A stretch of DNA of 64,000 bases from Chelydra serpentina (taxonomy: Eukaryota; Chordata; Testudines; Chelydridae), in the NCBI GenBank assembly GCA_037349315.1, contig JBAIAC010000001.1, positions 6,800,001 to 6,864,000 on the forward strand. Reading direction: 5' to 3'. Shown one piece after another: positions 55,085 to 62,127 of the stretch (position 1 is the first letter of the stretch; each line of letters starts with the position of its first letter). The translations under genes were made by a program, and so were the position numbers. A model generated the notes under the pieces. It was not told the DNA's origin and did no database searches. It saw nothing but the letters and a program-made list of their open reading frames with translations.

Positions 55085-57748
55085 ATGCCTGGCTCACCGG
55101 GATTCAAGCCTTGCTCGGCATGCCAGAAGCCGATGCCTACAGGGGATCCGCATGCCTCCTGTTTCAAGTGCCTCGGGGAGTCCCACCTTCCGGACAAGTG
55201 CCGTATTTGTAAGTCCTTCAAGCCGCGGACCAAAAAGGAGCGGGACTTTCGTTTGAAGCAGCTCCTGTTAGAGGCGTCTCTTAGCCCGATGTCGGCGCCG
55301 CATCGTACCACGGCACCGGCCCCGGCGGCCTCAACGTCTGCGGCACCGGAACGTCCAACCTCCGGTAAAGAACCCAGGCACCGTCCCTCTCTACCCGGGA
55401 CTTCACAGAGCCGCTCTCTGTCCCCGAGAGCCAAGAAGTCGGGTGGACCGACTAAGGCGCCGCTGCATGCGCAGCCAGCTCCAGACCAGCCTAGGTCTGT
55501 CGAGGCGCCCGCACCGCCAACTCCGGTACCGGAAGGACCGCTGAGTTCGGTGCCAGTGGTCTCCGTGCCACTTACTCCGGCCCTCCTTAGGCCGTTGAGT
55601 CCGGCGCCGCCGTCAACACCGGCGCCGGCCCTGCCAACTCCGGCACCCGAGAGGCCGTTGAGTGCAGGTCAGCCTCTGCAGGCTCCGGTACCGACGACTC
55701 CGGTCCCGCGAGGGCCGTTGAGCTCGGTAACCGCCAGCTCCCCGGCACGCTCCGTGGTTGAGCTTCCGCTGCCGTCCACGCCGGACACCTTCGCAGCGGC
55801 GCGGGACCTGATCCAGATGACCGCTCCGGTACCGACCCCGTCTACGGTACCGCCGGTGCGGATCATCACATCACGCGGCAAACCGGCCATCTTCCACCCG
55901 GTGCCGCAGGCGGAGACCAGCCAGCAGCAGCCACGTGCGTCTCCAAGGTACCGCTCGCAGTCCCGGCACCGATCACGATCCCGGCGCCGTTCCTACTCGC
56001 GGTACCGCTCCAGGTCTCCATCCGCACGGAGGTATCCTGACTCTCGACGCCGCTCCCGGTCCTGCGGCCGGTCGACGCGCAGATTGCCGAGACGTTCCAG
56101 GTCCCGATCCGTGTCACGGTACCGAGATCATCGCAGGTACCGATCCAGGTCCCGCCCTCGATCCGGCTCTCGACGCCGCTCCCCATCCCGGCGCCGATCC
56201 GACTCTCGACGCCGATCCGGCTCCCGGCACCGGACACCATCCCGGCGCCGATCCGGCTCACGGCACCGGACGCCATCCCGGCACCGATCAGGCTCCCGGT
56301 ACCGGATACCATCCCGGCACCGGACCCCACCAAGGAGGCAGACCCTGGCCACGCAGACGTCACTGCATGGCTATTCTGCCCCACCCTGGCCTTCGCGCTC
56401 TGGATCCCGCTCTTCCAGAGCTGGTAGCGACCTCTACGCGGAGGACCGCACCATCAGCGACCAGGGTCACCTGCCAGAGACCGGGCAGGTTCAGGAGCGG
56501 TGGCCATTTTGGACCCCCATGGCATACTATGAAGCCCAGAGGGTACCAGCAAGAGCTCCTAGCTCAACCACGTTGGAGCGTAGAGCGCCAGAGGCTACAG
56601 TCTCCCGACCTCCAGAGGCTACAGTCTCCAGGCCTCCGCCAGAGGTAGAGCAGCCTGAATCGGAGCCCCCACCCCTGGGCCCCGAAGAAGTAGCCGTCGA
56701 GGACCCGCTCGCCCAAGGCCTGTCCTCCTCCTCCTCCCCTGATGAGGCAGTGGCTGGAGCATCATCATCCGGTCCACCTCCCATCGATCTCAGGGACCAC
56801 CAAGCCCTGCTCCGCAGGTTGGCCCTGAATATGGACCTCCAAATAGAAGAGGTCCCTGAACTGGAGGACCCCGTGGTGGACATCCTGACGACCGATGCCC
56901 CCACTAGGGTTGCCTTACCTTTTGTGCGGACTATCCTTGCCAACGCCACATCCATCTGGCAGACACCAGCATCGATACCCCCCACTGCCAGGGGGGTAGA
57001 GAGAAAGTACATGGCCCCCCCGAGGGATTTTCAATACCTGTATACGCACCCCCCTCCGTGTTCGTTGGTGGTCCAATCTGTCAACGAGAGGGAGAGGAAC
57101 GGCCAACAGGCCCCGGCCCCGAAGTCAAAGGACGCCAAGCGCCTAGACTTGTTTGGCCGGAAGATCTACTCAGGAGGGGGCCTACAGCTTCGTGCGGCGA
57201 ACCAACAGGCACTCCTGAGCCGCTATGCTTTCAACACCTGGGTCACGATGGACAAGTTTAAAGAGCTTATACCTCCAGAGTCCAGACAGGAGTATAAAGC
57301 CTTCGTGGAGGAGGGCAAAAAGCTGGCCAGGACGTCGCTGCGGGCCTCCTTGGACATCGCCGACTCCGCTGCCAGAACCATCGCCTCCGGAGTCGCCATG
57401 CGGCGCATCTCCTGGCTGCAATCCTCCACCCTCCCAGCAGAGGTCCAGCATACTATCCAGGACCTACCCTTTGACGGGCAGGGCCTGTTTTCGGAGAAGA
57501 CAGACCCTAAGCTGCAGACCTTAAAAGACGGTCGTACCATCATCCGCACGCTGGGGATGCATACCCCCGCGACGCAGCGCAGGCCCTTCAGGCCGTTCGT
57601 GCGACGCACCTACTTCCCTCCCCCACCACGTCAAGACTTTTACAGAAGGCCGCGTGGTCGAGGGGGTAGGAGACAGCAACCTGGCCGGCAGACCGGCCAG
57701 AGGCAGGGCCCCCACAAGCCATCGTCGGGGCCCAAACAAAATTTTTGA
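55085..57748 (+). CDS. DIRS A gag-like protein with RS domain and LAP2alpha-type domain
   Basis: An 887-residue ORF from ATG 55085. Residues 10-42 form a Cys/His cluster (C10, C13, H23, C26, C29, H34, C39, C42), probably zinc-binding. Residues 70-280 are Pro-rich with repeated SAP/TPAP units. Residues 288-417 are an Arg/Ser domain like those of splicing SR proteins, encoded by short tandem repeats. Residues 500-560 are acidic and Ser-rich. Residues 565-830 are the conserved DIRS gag core (AKRLDLFGRKIYSGGGLQLR, SLRASLDIADSAARTIASGV, IQDLPFDGQGLF), the type of domain from which the LAP2alpha-specific part of TMPO is thought to derive. Residues 838-887 are an Arg/Gly-rich tail. It presumably packages the element RNA. 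It ends at TGA 57746 within a likely frameshift site. Confidence 0.9.
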   Translation: MPGSPGFKPCSACQKPMPTGDPHASCFKCLGESHLPDKCRICKSFKPRTKKERDFRLKQLLLEASLSPMSAPHRTTAPAPAASTSAAPERPTSGKEPRHRPSLPGTSQSRSLSPRAKKSGGPTKAPLHAQPAPDQPRSVEAPAPPTPVPEGPLSSVPVVSVPLTPALLRPLSPAPPSTPAPALPTPAPERPLSAGQPLQAPVPTTPVPRGPLSSVTASSPARSVVELPLPSTPDTFAAARDLIQMTAPVPTPSTVPPVRIITSRGKPAIFHPVPQAETSQQQPRASPRYRSQSRHRSRSRRRSYSRYRSRSPSARRYPDSRRRSRSCGRSTRRLPRRSRSRSVSRYRDHRRYRSRSRPRSGSRRRSPSRRRSDSRRRSGSRHRTPSRRRSGSRHRTPSRHRSGSRYRIPSRHRTPPRRQTLATQTSLHGYSAPPWPSRSGSRSSRAGSDLYAEDRTISDQGHLPETGQVQERWPFWTPMAYYEAQRVPARAPSSTTLERRAPEATVSRPPEATVSRPPPEVEQPESEPPPLGPEEVAVEDPLAQGLSSSSSPDEAVAGASSSGPPPIDLRDHQALLRRLALNMDLQIEEVPELEDPVVDILTTDAPTRVALPFVRTILANATSIWQTPASIPPTARGVERKYMAPPRDFQYLYTHPPPCSLVVQSVNERERNGQQAPAPKSKDAKRLDLFGRKIYSGGGLQLRAANQQALLSRYAFNTWVTMDKFKELIPPESRQEYKAFVEEGKKLARTSLRASLDIADSAARTIASGVAMRRISWLQSSTLPAEVQHTIQDLPFDGQGLFSEKTDPKLQTLKDGRTIIRTLGMHTPATQRRPFRPFVRRTYFPPPPRQDFYRRPRGRGGRRQQPGRQTGQRQGPHKPSSGPKQNF
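57743..57748 (+). promoter_or_regulatory. Candidate +1 ribosomal frameshift site (TTT TGA)
   Basis: The gag frame reads AAT TTT TGA and the pol frame reads TTT GAA GGG in +1. Five consecutive T residues (57742-57746) let a P-site tRNA-Phe re-pair perfectly after a one-base forward slip, while the stop codon waits in the A site. The pol frame is open from 57525 but has no ATG in the overlap. Element B has the same layout (ATT TGA A, pol in +1). This is inference from sequence; it has not been tested. Confidence 0.55.
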
Positions 57749-59669
57749 AGGGGCGCTCGAGGCCGGAGTACCAGTCCATACCGATCCCGCACTCCTGTTT
57801 CTGAACCGCCTCTCCCCCTTGTCCCCGGCGTGGTCGAATATCACCACAGACCGCTGGGTTTTACATACCGTCCAAGGGGGATACCAATTGCAATTCGTCT
57901 CCCCGCCCTCCTCCCACCCTCCCACCCCATCCCTCTTCAGGGACCCTTCTCACGAGCAACTCCTTATCCAGGAGGTGCACGAACTCTTTACTCTGGGAGC
58001 GGTGGAGGAGGTCCCAAGGGATCTCAGAGGCAAGGGATTCTACTCCCGTTATTTCCTAATCCCAAAGCCAAAGGTGGGGCTCCGTCCTATCCTGGACTTA
58101 CGGGGTCTCAACAAGTTTATGCTAAAGTTGAAATTCCGTATGCTCTCCCTGGGCACTCTTATCCCCTCTATGGATCAGGGAGACTGGTACGCCGCCCTCG
58201 ACATGAAGGACGCGTATTTCCACATTGCCTTCTACCCACCTCACAGACGCTTCCTGCGCTTCGTAGTGGGCCAGAGACACTTCCAGTTCGCGGTCCTGCC
58301 ATTCGGCCTCTCAACAGCACTGAGAGTCTTCACAAAGTGCATGGCAGTGGTAGCAGCCGTCCTTCGGCGTCAAGGAGTTCAGGTATTCCCCTACCTCGAC
58401 GACTGGCTCCTCCGTGGCAACTCCGCCAACCAGGTCCAGTCCCACATTCACAAGGCCATGGACATGTTCAACCGTCTCGGCCTCCTACTAAACATCGAAA
58501 AGTCCACTTTGGTCCCAACACAGAGAATAGACTTCATAGGGGCTATACTGGACTCTACCCTCGCCAGGGCATTCCTCCCAGAGGCTCGCTTTCAAACGCT
58601 TGCAGCCGCCATACGCAGCCTCCAAGCTTTCCCAACTTCCACAGCCCGCTGCTGCCTCAGCCTCATGGGTCATATGGCATCATGCACCTTCGTGACAGCT
58701 CACGCCAGGTTACGCCTACGGCCCCTCCAAGCATGGCTGGCCTCCGCATACCGACCACACAGGGACAACCTCGATATGATTCTGACGGTCCCACCGCAAG
58801 TCCTAGCCTCCCTCAACTGGTGGCTGGACCCCGCACATGTGATGTCAGGTATTCCCTTTCATCCACCTCAGCCTTCCCGCACCTTGACTACGGATGCGTC
58901 ATCCCTCGGCTGGGGGGCTCACCTGCAGAACTTCCAAACGCAGGGCCTGTGGTCGGAGCAAGAGCTGACATTACACATCAATGTCAGAGAACTCCGAGCG
59001 GTACGTCTCGCCTGCCAAGCCTTCGCTCAACACTTACAGGGCCGCTGTGTCTCCATCCTTACAGACAACACGACGGCCATGCATTACATCAACAGACAGG
59101 GAGGGGCACACTCCCTTCCCCTCTGCCGAGAGGCAACTCAGCTCTGGGACTTTTGCATAGCCCGTTCCATTCACCCCGTGGCCTCGTTTCTCCCAGGAGT
59201 CCAGAACACCTTGGCGGACCGCCTCAGCAGGTCCTTTCAAACTCACGAGTGGTCCATTCGGCCAGACGTCATCCACTCTGTCTTCCAGAAGTGGGGGTTT
59301 CCCCAGATAGATCTCTTCGCGACTCGCGAGAACAGGAAATGCCAAGTGTTCTGCTCCTTTCAGGGTCGCTCCCCAGGCTCCCTGACAGACGCTTTTCTCC
59401 ATCCTTGGACAGACAACCTGGCCTATGCCTTCCCACCAGTTCCACTGGTCCACAGGGTCCTGCTCAAGCTACGCAGGGACAAGGCCAGGATGATCCTGAT
59501 TGCTCCAGCGTGGCCCAGGCAACACTGGTATACCACGCTCCTGGAGATGTCCGTGACAGACCCGATCCCTCTTCCGCGATGGCCGGACCTGATCACGCAG
59601 CAGCACGGCAGGATCCAGCATCCCAACCTGCGGTCCCTTCACCTCACGGCGTGGCTGCTGCATGGCTGA
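57747..59669 (+). CDS. DIRS A pol: reverse transcriptase, RNase H, methyltransferase-like
   Basis: The frame is open from 57525 to TGA 59667; I start it at the codon entered after the proposed +1 slip because no upstream ATG exists. Fingers/palm show LRPILDLRGLNKF and ALDMKDAYFHI (catalytic Asp at 58200), then VLPFGLSTAL and FPYLDDWLL (Asp pair at 58398-58403). RNase H shows TTDASSLGWGAH (Asp 58893), VRELRAV (Glu 58989), ILTDNTTAMHYINRQGG (Asp 59064) and NTLADRLSR (Asp 59217). All catalytic acids are present. The C-terminal region (IDLFATRENRKCQVF, LAYAFPPVPLVHRVL, LIAPAWPRQHWY) corresponds to the methyltransferase-like part of DIRS pol. The last 91 bases overlap the recombinase ORF in a different frame. 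Confidence 0.92.
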   Translation, partial: EGALEAGVPVHTDPALLFLNRLSPLSPAWSNITTDRWVLHTVQGGYQLQFVSPPSSHPPTPSLFRDPSHEQLLIQEVHELFTLGAVEEVPRDLRGKGFYSRYFLIPKPKVGLRPILDLRGLNKFMLKLKFRMLSLGTLIPSMDQGDWYAALDMKDAYFHIAFYPPHRRFLRFVVGQRHFQFAVLPFGLSTALRVFTKCMAVVAAVLRRQGVQVFPYLDDWLLRGNSANQVQSHIHKAMDMFNRLGLLLNIEKSTLVPTQRIDFIGAILDSTLARAFLPEARFQTLAAAIRSLQAFPTSTARCCLSLMGHMASCTFVTAHARLRLRPLQAWLASAYRPHRDNLDMILTVPPQVLASLNWWLDPAHVMSGIPFHPPQPSRTLTTDASSLGWGAHLQNFQTQGLWSEQELTLHINVRELRAVRLACQAFAQHLQGRCVSILTDNTTAMHYINRQGGAHSLPLCREATQLWDFCIARSIHPVASFLPGVQNTLADRLSRSFQTHEWSIRPDVIHSVFQKWGFPQIDLFATRENRKCQVFCSFQGRSPGSLTDAFLHPWTDNLAYAFPPVPLVHRVLLKLRRDKARMILIAPAWPRQHWYTTLLEMSVTDPIPLPRWPDLITQQHGRIQHPNLRSLHLTAWLLHG

Positions 59670-60718
59670 ACCCGTCGGAGCTACAATGTTCCAGCCCGGT
59701 CCAGCACGTTCTGCTGAGCAGTAGGAAACCCTCCACCAGGTCCACCTACTCAGCTAAGTGGAAACGTTTTTCCTTGTGGTGTGGCACTCGGGGCCTTGAC
59801 CCCTTGCAGGTGCCGGTTCACACCATACTGGACTACCTCCTCTTACTAAAGGAGCAGGGTCTGGCTCTCTCGTCGCTAAAAGTCCACCTAGCGGCAATTT
59901 CAGCTTTTCACCCCCGGGACGGGGCGGGTTCTGTTTTCTCCAACCCCATGGTCACCAGGTTCCTTAAGGGGTTAGAACGGCTACACCCGCCGGCGCGCCG
60001 CCCGGTCCCTACATGGGACCTCAACCTAGTCATTACCAGGCTCATGGGTGCCCCATTCGAGCCCATGGCCACTTGCTCCATGCTGTATTTCTCATGGAAA
60101 ACGGCCTTTCTAGTAGCCATCACCTCGGCTAGACGCGTCTCTGAGCTCAGAGCGCTCACTTCGGAACCACCTTATACGGTGTTCCATAAGGATAAAGTAC
60201 AGCTCAGGCCACACCCGGCTTTCCTGCCCAAGGTAGTGTCGGCTTTCCATATTAACCAAGACATTTTTCTACCTGTCTTTTATCCTAAGCCCCATGCCTC
60301 CAGGAAGGAGCAGCAACTCCATTCCCTGGATGTCCGGAGAGCCCTCGCCTTCTACATCGAGAGGACAAAGCCGTTCCGGAAGTCGACCCAGCTGTTCATC
60401 GCCGTGGCGGACCGGATGAAAGGCCTTCCCGTCTCTTCCCAGCGCATCTCGTCATGGATCACGTCGTGCATCCGCACATGCTATGACTTGGCAGGTGTCC
60501 CCACCATGCACACTACGGCCCACTCTACCCGAGCTCAGGCCTCGTCGTCTGCCTTCCTGGCACACATACCTATACAAGACATTTGTAGGGCCGCGACATG
60601 GTCGTCAGTACACACTTTTGCCTCGCACTATGCCATAGTGCAACATTCTAGAGACGACGCCGCTTTTGGTTCGGCGGTCCTAAACTCTGCTGTATCACAA
60701 TCCGACCCCGCCTCCTAG
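59579..60718 (+). CDS. DIRS A tyrosine recombinase
   Basis: A 379-residue ORF starting at the ATG at 59579, the first Met in this frame that yields a compact recombinase. The frame is also open far upstream, but there it overprints pol. The core-binding part contains STRSTYSAKWKRFSLWC (residues 52-68). The catalytic domain has R186 in SARRVSEL, H315 and R318 in AHSTR, W341 in ATWSS (replacing the second His, as in many of these enzymes) and the nucleophile Y351 in ASHYAI. It inserts the circular element DNA by strand exchange, so no integrase is needed. It overlaps the pol end by 91 bp in the -1 frame; translation may need reinitiation, a shift or a separate transcript. Confidence 0.92.
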   Translation: MAGPDHAAARQDPASQPAVPSPHGVAAAWLNPSELQCSSPVQHVLLSSRKPSTRSTYSAKWKRFSLWCGTRGLDPLQVPVHTILDYLLLLKEQGLALSSLKVHLAAISAFHPRDGAGSVFSNPMVTRFLKGLERLHPPARRPVPTWDLNLVITRLMGAPFEPMATCSMLYFSWKTAFLVAITSARRVSELRALTSEPPYTVFHKDKVQLRPHPAFLPKVVSAFHINQDIFLPVFYPKPHASRKEQQLHSLDVRRALAFYIERTKPFRKSTQLFIAVADRMKGLPVSSQRISSWITSCIRTCYDLAGVPTMHTTAHSTRAQASSSAFLAHIPIQDICRAATWSSVHTFASHYAIVQHSRDDAAFGSAVLNSAVSQSDPAS

Positions 60719-60730
60719 GAATGGCTTGGG

Positions 60731-60840
60731 AGTCACCTAACTGGAATACATATGAGCAAGCACTCGAAGAAGAAAACACGGTTACTCACCGTAGTAAATA
60801 GTGTTCTTCGAGATGTGTTGCTCATATGTATTCCAAACCC
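60731..60840 (+). repeat. DIRS A internal complementary region
   Basis: The left half (ACCTAACTGGAATACATATG to GCACTCGAAGAAGAA) is the complement of the left end of the element. The right half (AACACGGTTACTCACCGTAG to CTCATATGTATTCCA) is the complement of the right end. The junction between the halves at about 60773 is thus the complement of a joined right-left terminus, the feature used in the DIRS model to template circle closure. Confidence 0.85.
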
Positions 60841-61080
60841 GCCCTCCTTCCCCACTGTCGGAGTAGCCGGCAAGAAGGAACTGAGGGGGCGATGGGCCGG
60901 CTGCAGTATATATCGGGGCACCTAACGGCGCCACTCCAGGGGGCGCCAGCCGGCCCACCGAGTGTTGCTAGGGTAAAAATCTTCTGACGATCGTGCACGC
61001 CGCGCGCGCACACCTAACTGGAATACATATGAGCAACACATCTCGAAGAACACTATTTACTACGGTGAGTAACCGTGTTT
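60841..61080 (+). repeat. DIRS A right terminal repeat
   Basis: Inverted copy of the left terminal repeat (54710-54880), extended by a unique right end CTCGAAGAACACTATTTACT then ACGGTGAGTAACCGTG. Together with the internal complementary region it makes a hairpin-forming inverted repeat of about 300 bp (60774-61080). One visible difference from the left copy is CTTCTGACGATCG here against the complement of CGATCGTCGGAAG. Confidence 0.85.
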
Positions 61081-62054
61081 TTTTCTTAAAGCCCCAGTTC
61101 TTGGAATGATGTTATACTAGGATCTCGGTTTTCATTTAGTTTCTAGCCCTTCTGATTGCAGGGAAAAGCTGAAAACATGAACACCAAAGCCTCAGAAGGC
61201 AAATAAAAAGAACCCCAACCTTATTTTGTTTAAATCTCATGGATTGGTTGGGTTTTTAGCCAATCTCATTATTTTTTTGGCACCAGACTCATGATTTGAA
61301 CTCTTGGAATTGGCAGTACTGTTTACTGAAAGGGGAACATTTATACTTACTATGATGGGTTCCAGCAACTTAGAATGTTTTCTTGTTCTGTGCCATTTCT
61401 GTCTAGAGCCATAGCAAGATGATCAGTACTCTGTTGTTCCTAACATCTTTTGACACCTTTTTTTAGGCCTAGTAAATAAAAGGGTCGACAGCGTGAGTAA
61501 AGGCGATAATACGTGTTCAGTATTAAGTCATCTAAAATTATGTTTAGGGAATAACAATCCTGACTCGTGCTTTTTTGTTTTTGTTTTAAATCAGACCCTG
61601 TGTAATTCTTGAGTTAATGTTTAGATTTATGAAGGTTGGGTTTTTTAAAGTAGTTTTGACTGAATTTTGAATTGTTCTTCTGGGATGTAATGGGTCAGTT
61701 CAGCAAGTGCTGCCAAACCTGAAGCTGCAGGGAGGAGGCAGGATGAACTGATAGTGTAATATTTACTGCTCATGCACCAGTATAGTATGGTGTAGAATAT
61801 ACACTGATTCATGATTTGAGTTCTAGGTAGAAACTTAAGTCCTCAGAGGGAAAAATACATGCACCACTTCTAGACACATTTTTGCCTCATCTACCCAGTG
61901 GGATTTAACTGCAACCTTTACACAGCACCTGTCATGGTTCTGAAGTATTGTAGGTAGGAGGAGAAGATTGCACAAAAAATCATGGAGGTGGGGAGAGGGC
62001 TCAAAGGAATAGCTTTGCAATAGAGTTCAGATCACTTTAATTTCCTGATAGGTT
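61081..62054. other. intronic sequence, no feature seen
   Basis: AT-rich right flank of DIRS A. No gene or repeat is recognised. Confidence 0.45.
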
Positions 62055-62127
62055 ACAGTGTAGTAGCCGTGTTAGTCTGTGTCAGCAAAAAGAAAATAAG
62101 AAAGAAAGAAATACTTGTGGCACCTTA
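62055..62127 (-). mobile_element. Penelope-like 3' tail, interrupted by Harbinger
   Basis: On the minus strand this is the tail of the family at 7085-7318 (TAAGGTGCCACAAGTA, then TTTTTGCTGACACAGACTAA, CACGGCTACTACACTG). The repeat is cut at TTA (62125-62127) by the Harbinger element, so its remaining part should lie beyond the far end of that element, outside the window. Confidence 0.7.

Larger units (their letters stand above)
54700..61080 (+). mobile_element. DIRS retrotransposon A, apparently intact
   Basis: About 6.38 kb with all expected parts in order: left inverted terminal repeat, gag-like ORF, pol (RT, RNase H, methyltransferase-like), tyrosine recombinase, internal complementary region, right terminal repeat. 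All three ORFs are open and carry intact catalytic residues. CpG is abundant and undecayed, and both termini agree closely, suggesting a young insertion. DIRS elements replicate through reverse transcription to a circular DNA that the recombinase inserts. No target-site duplication is expected and none was seen. Confidence 0.93.

Noticed and set aside
55866..56384. Minus-strand Gly/Ser/Arg-rich frame opposite the gag RS domain
   Set aside because: Antisense artefact of the tandem repeats that encode the RS domain.
57830..59578. Long open frame upstream of the recombinase ATG in DIRS A
   Set aside because: It overprints pol in another frame, has no domain signature and is Pro/Ser/Gly/Arg-rich as expected of a shadow. 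I kept only 59579-60718 as the recombinase and listed the open frame as an oddity.
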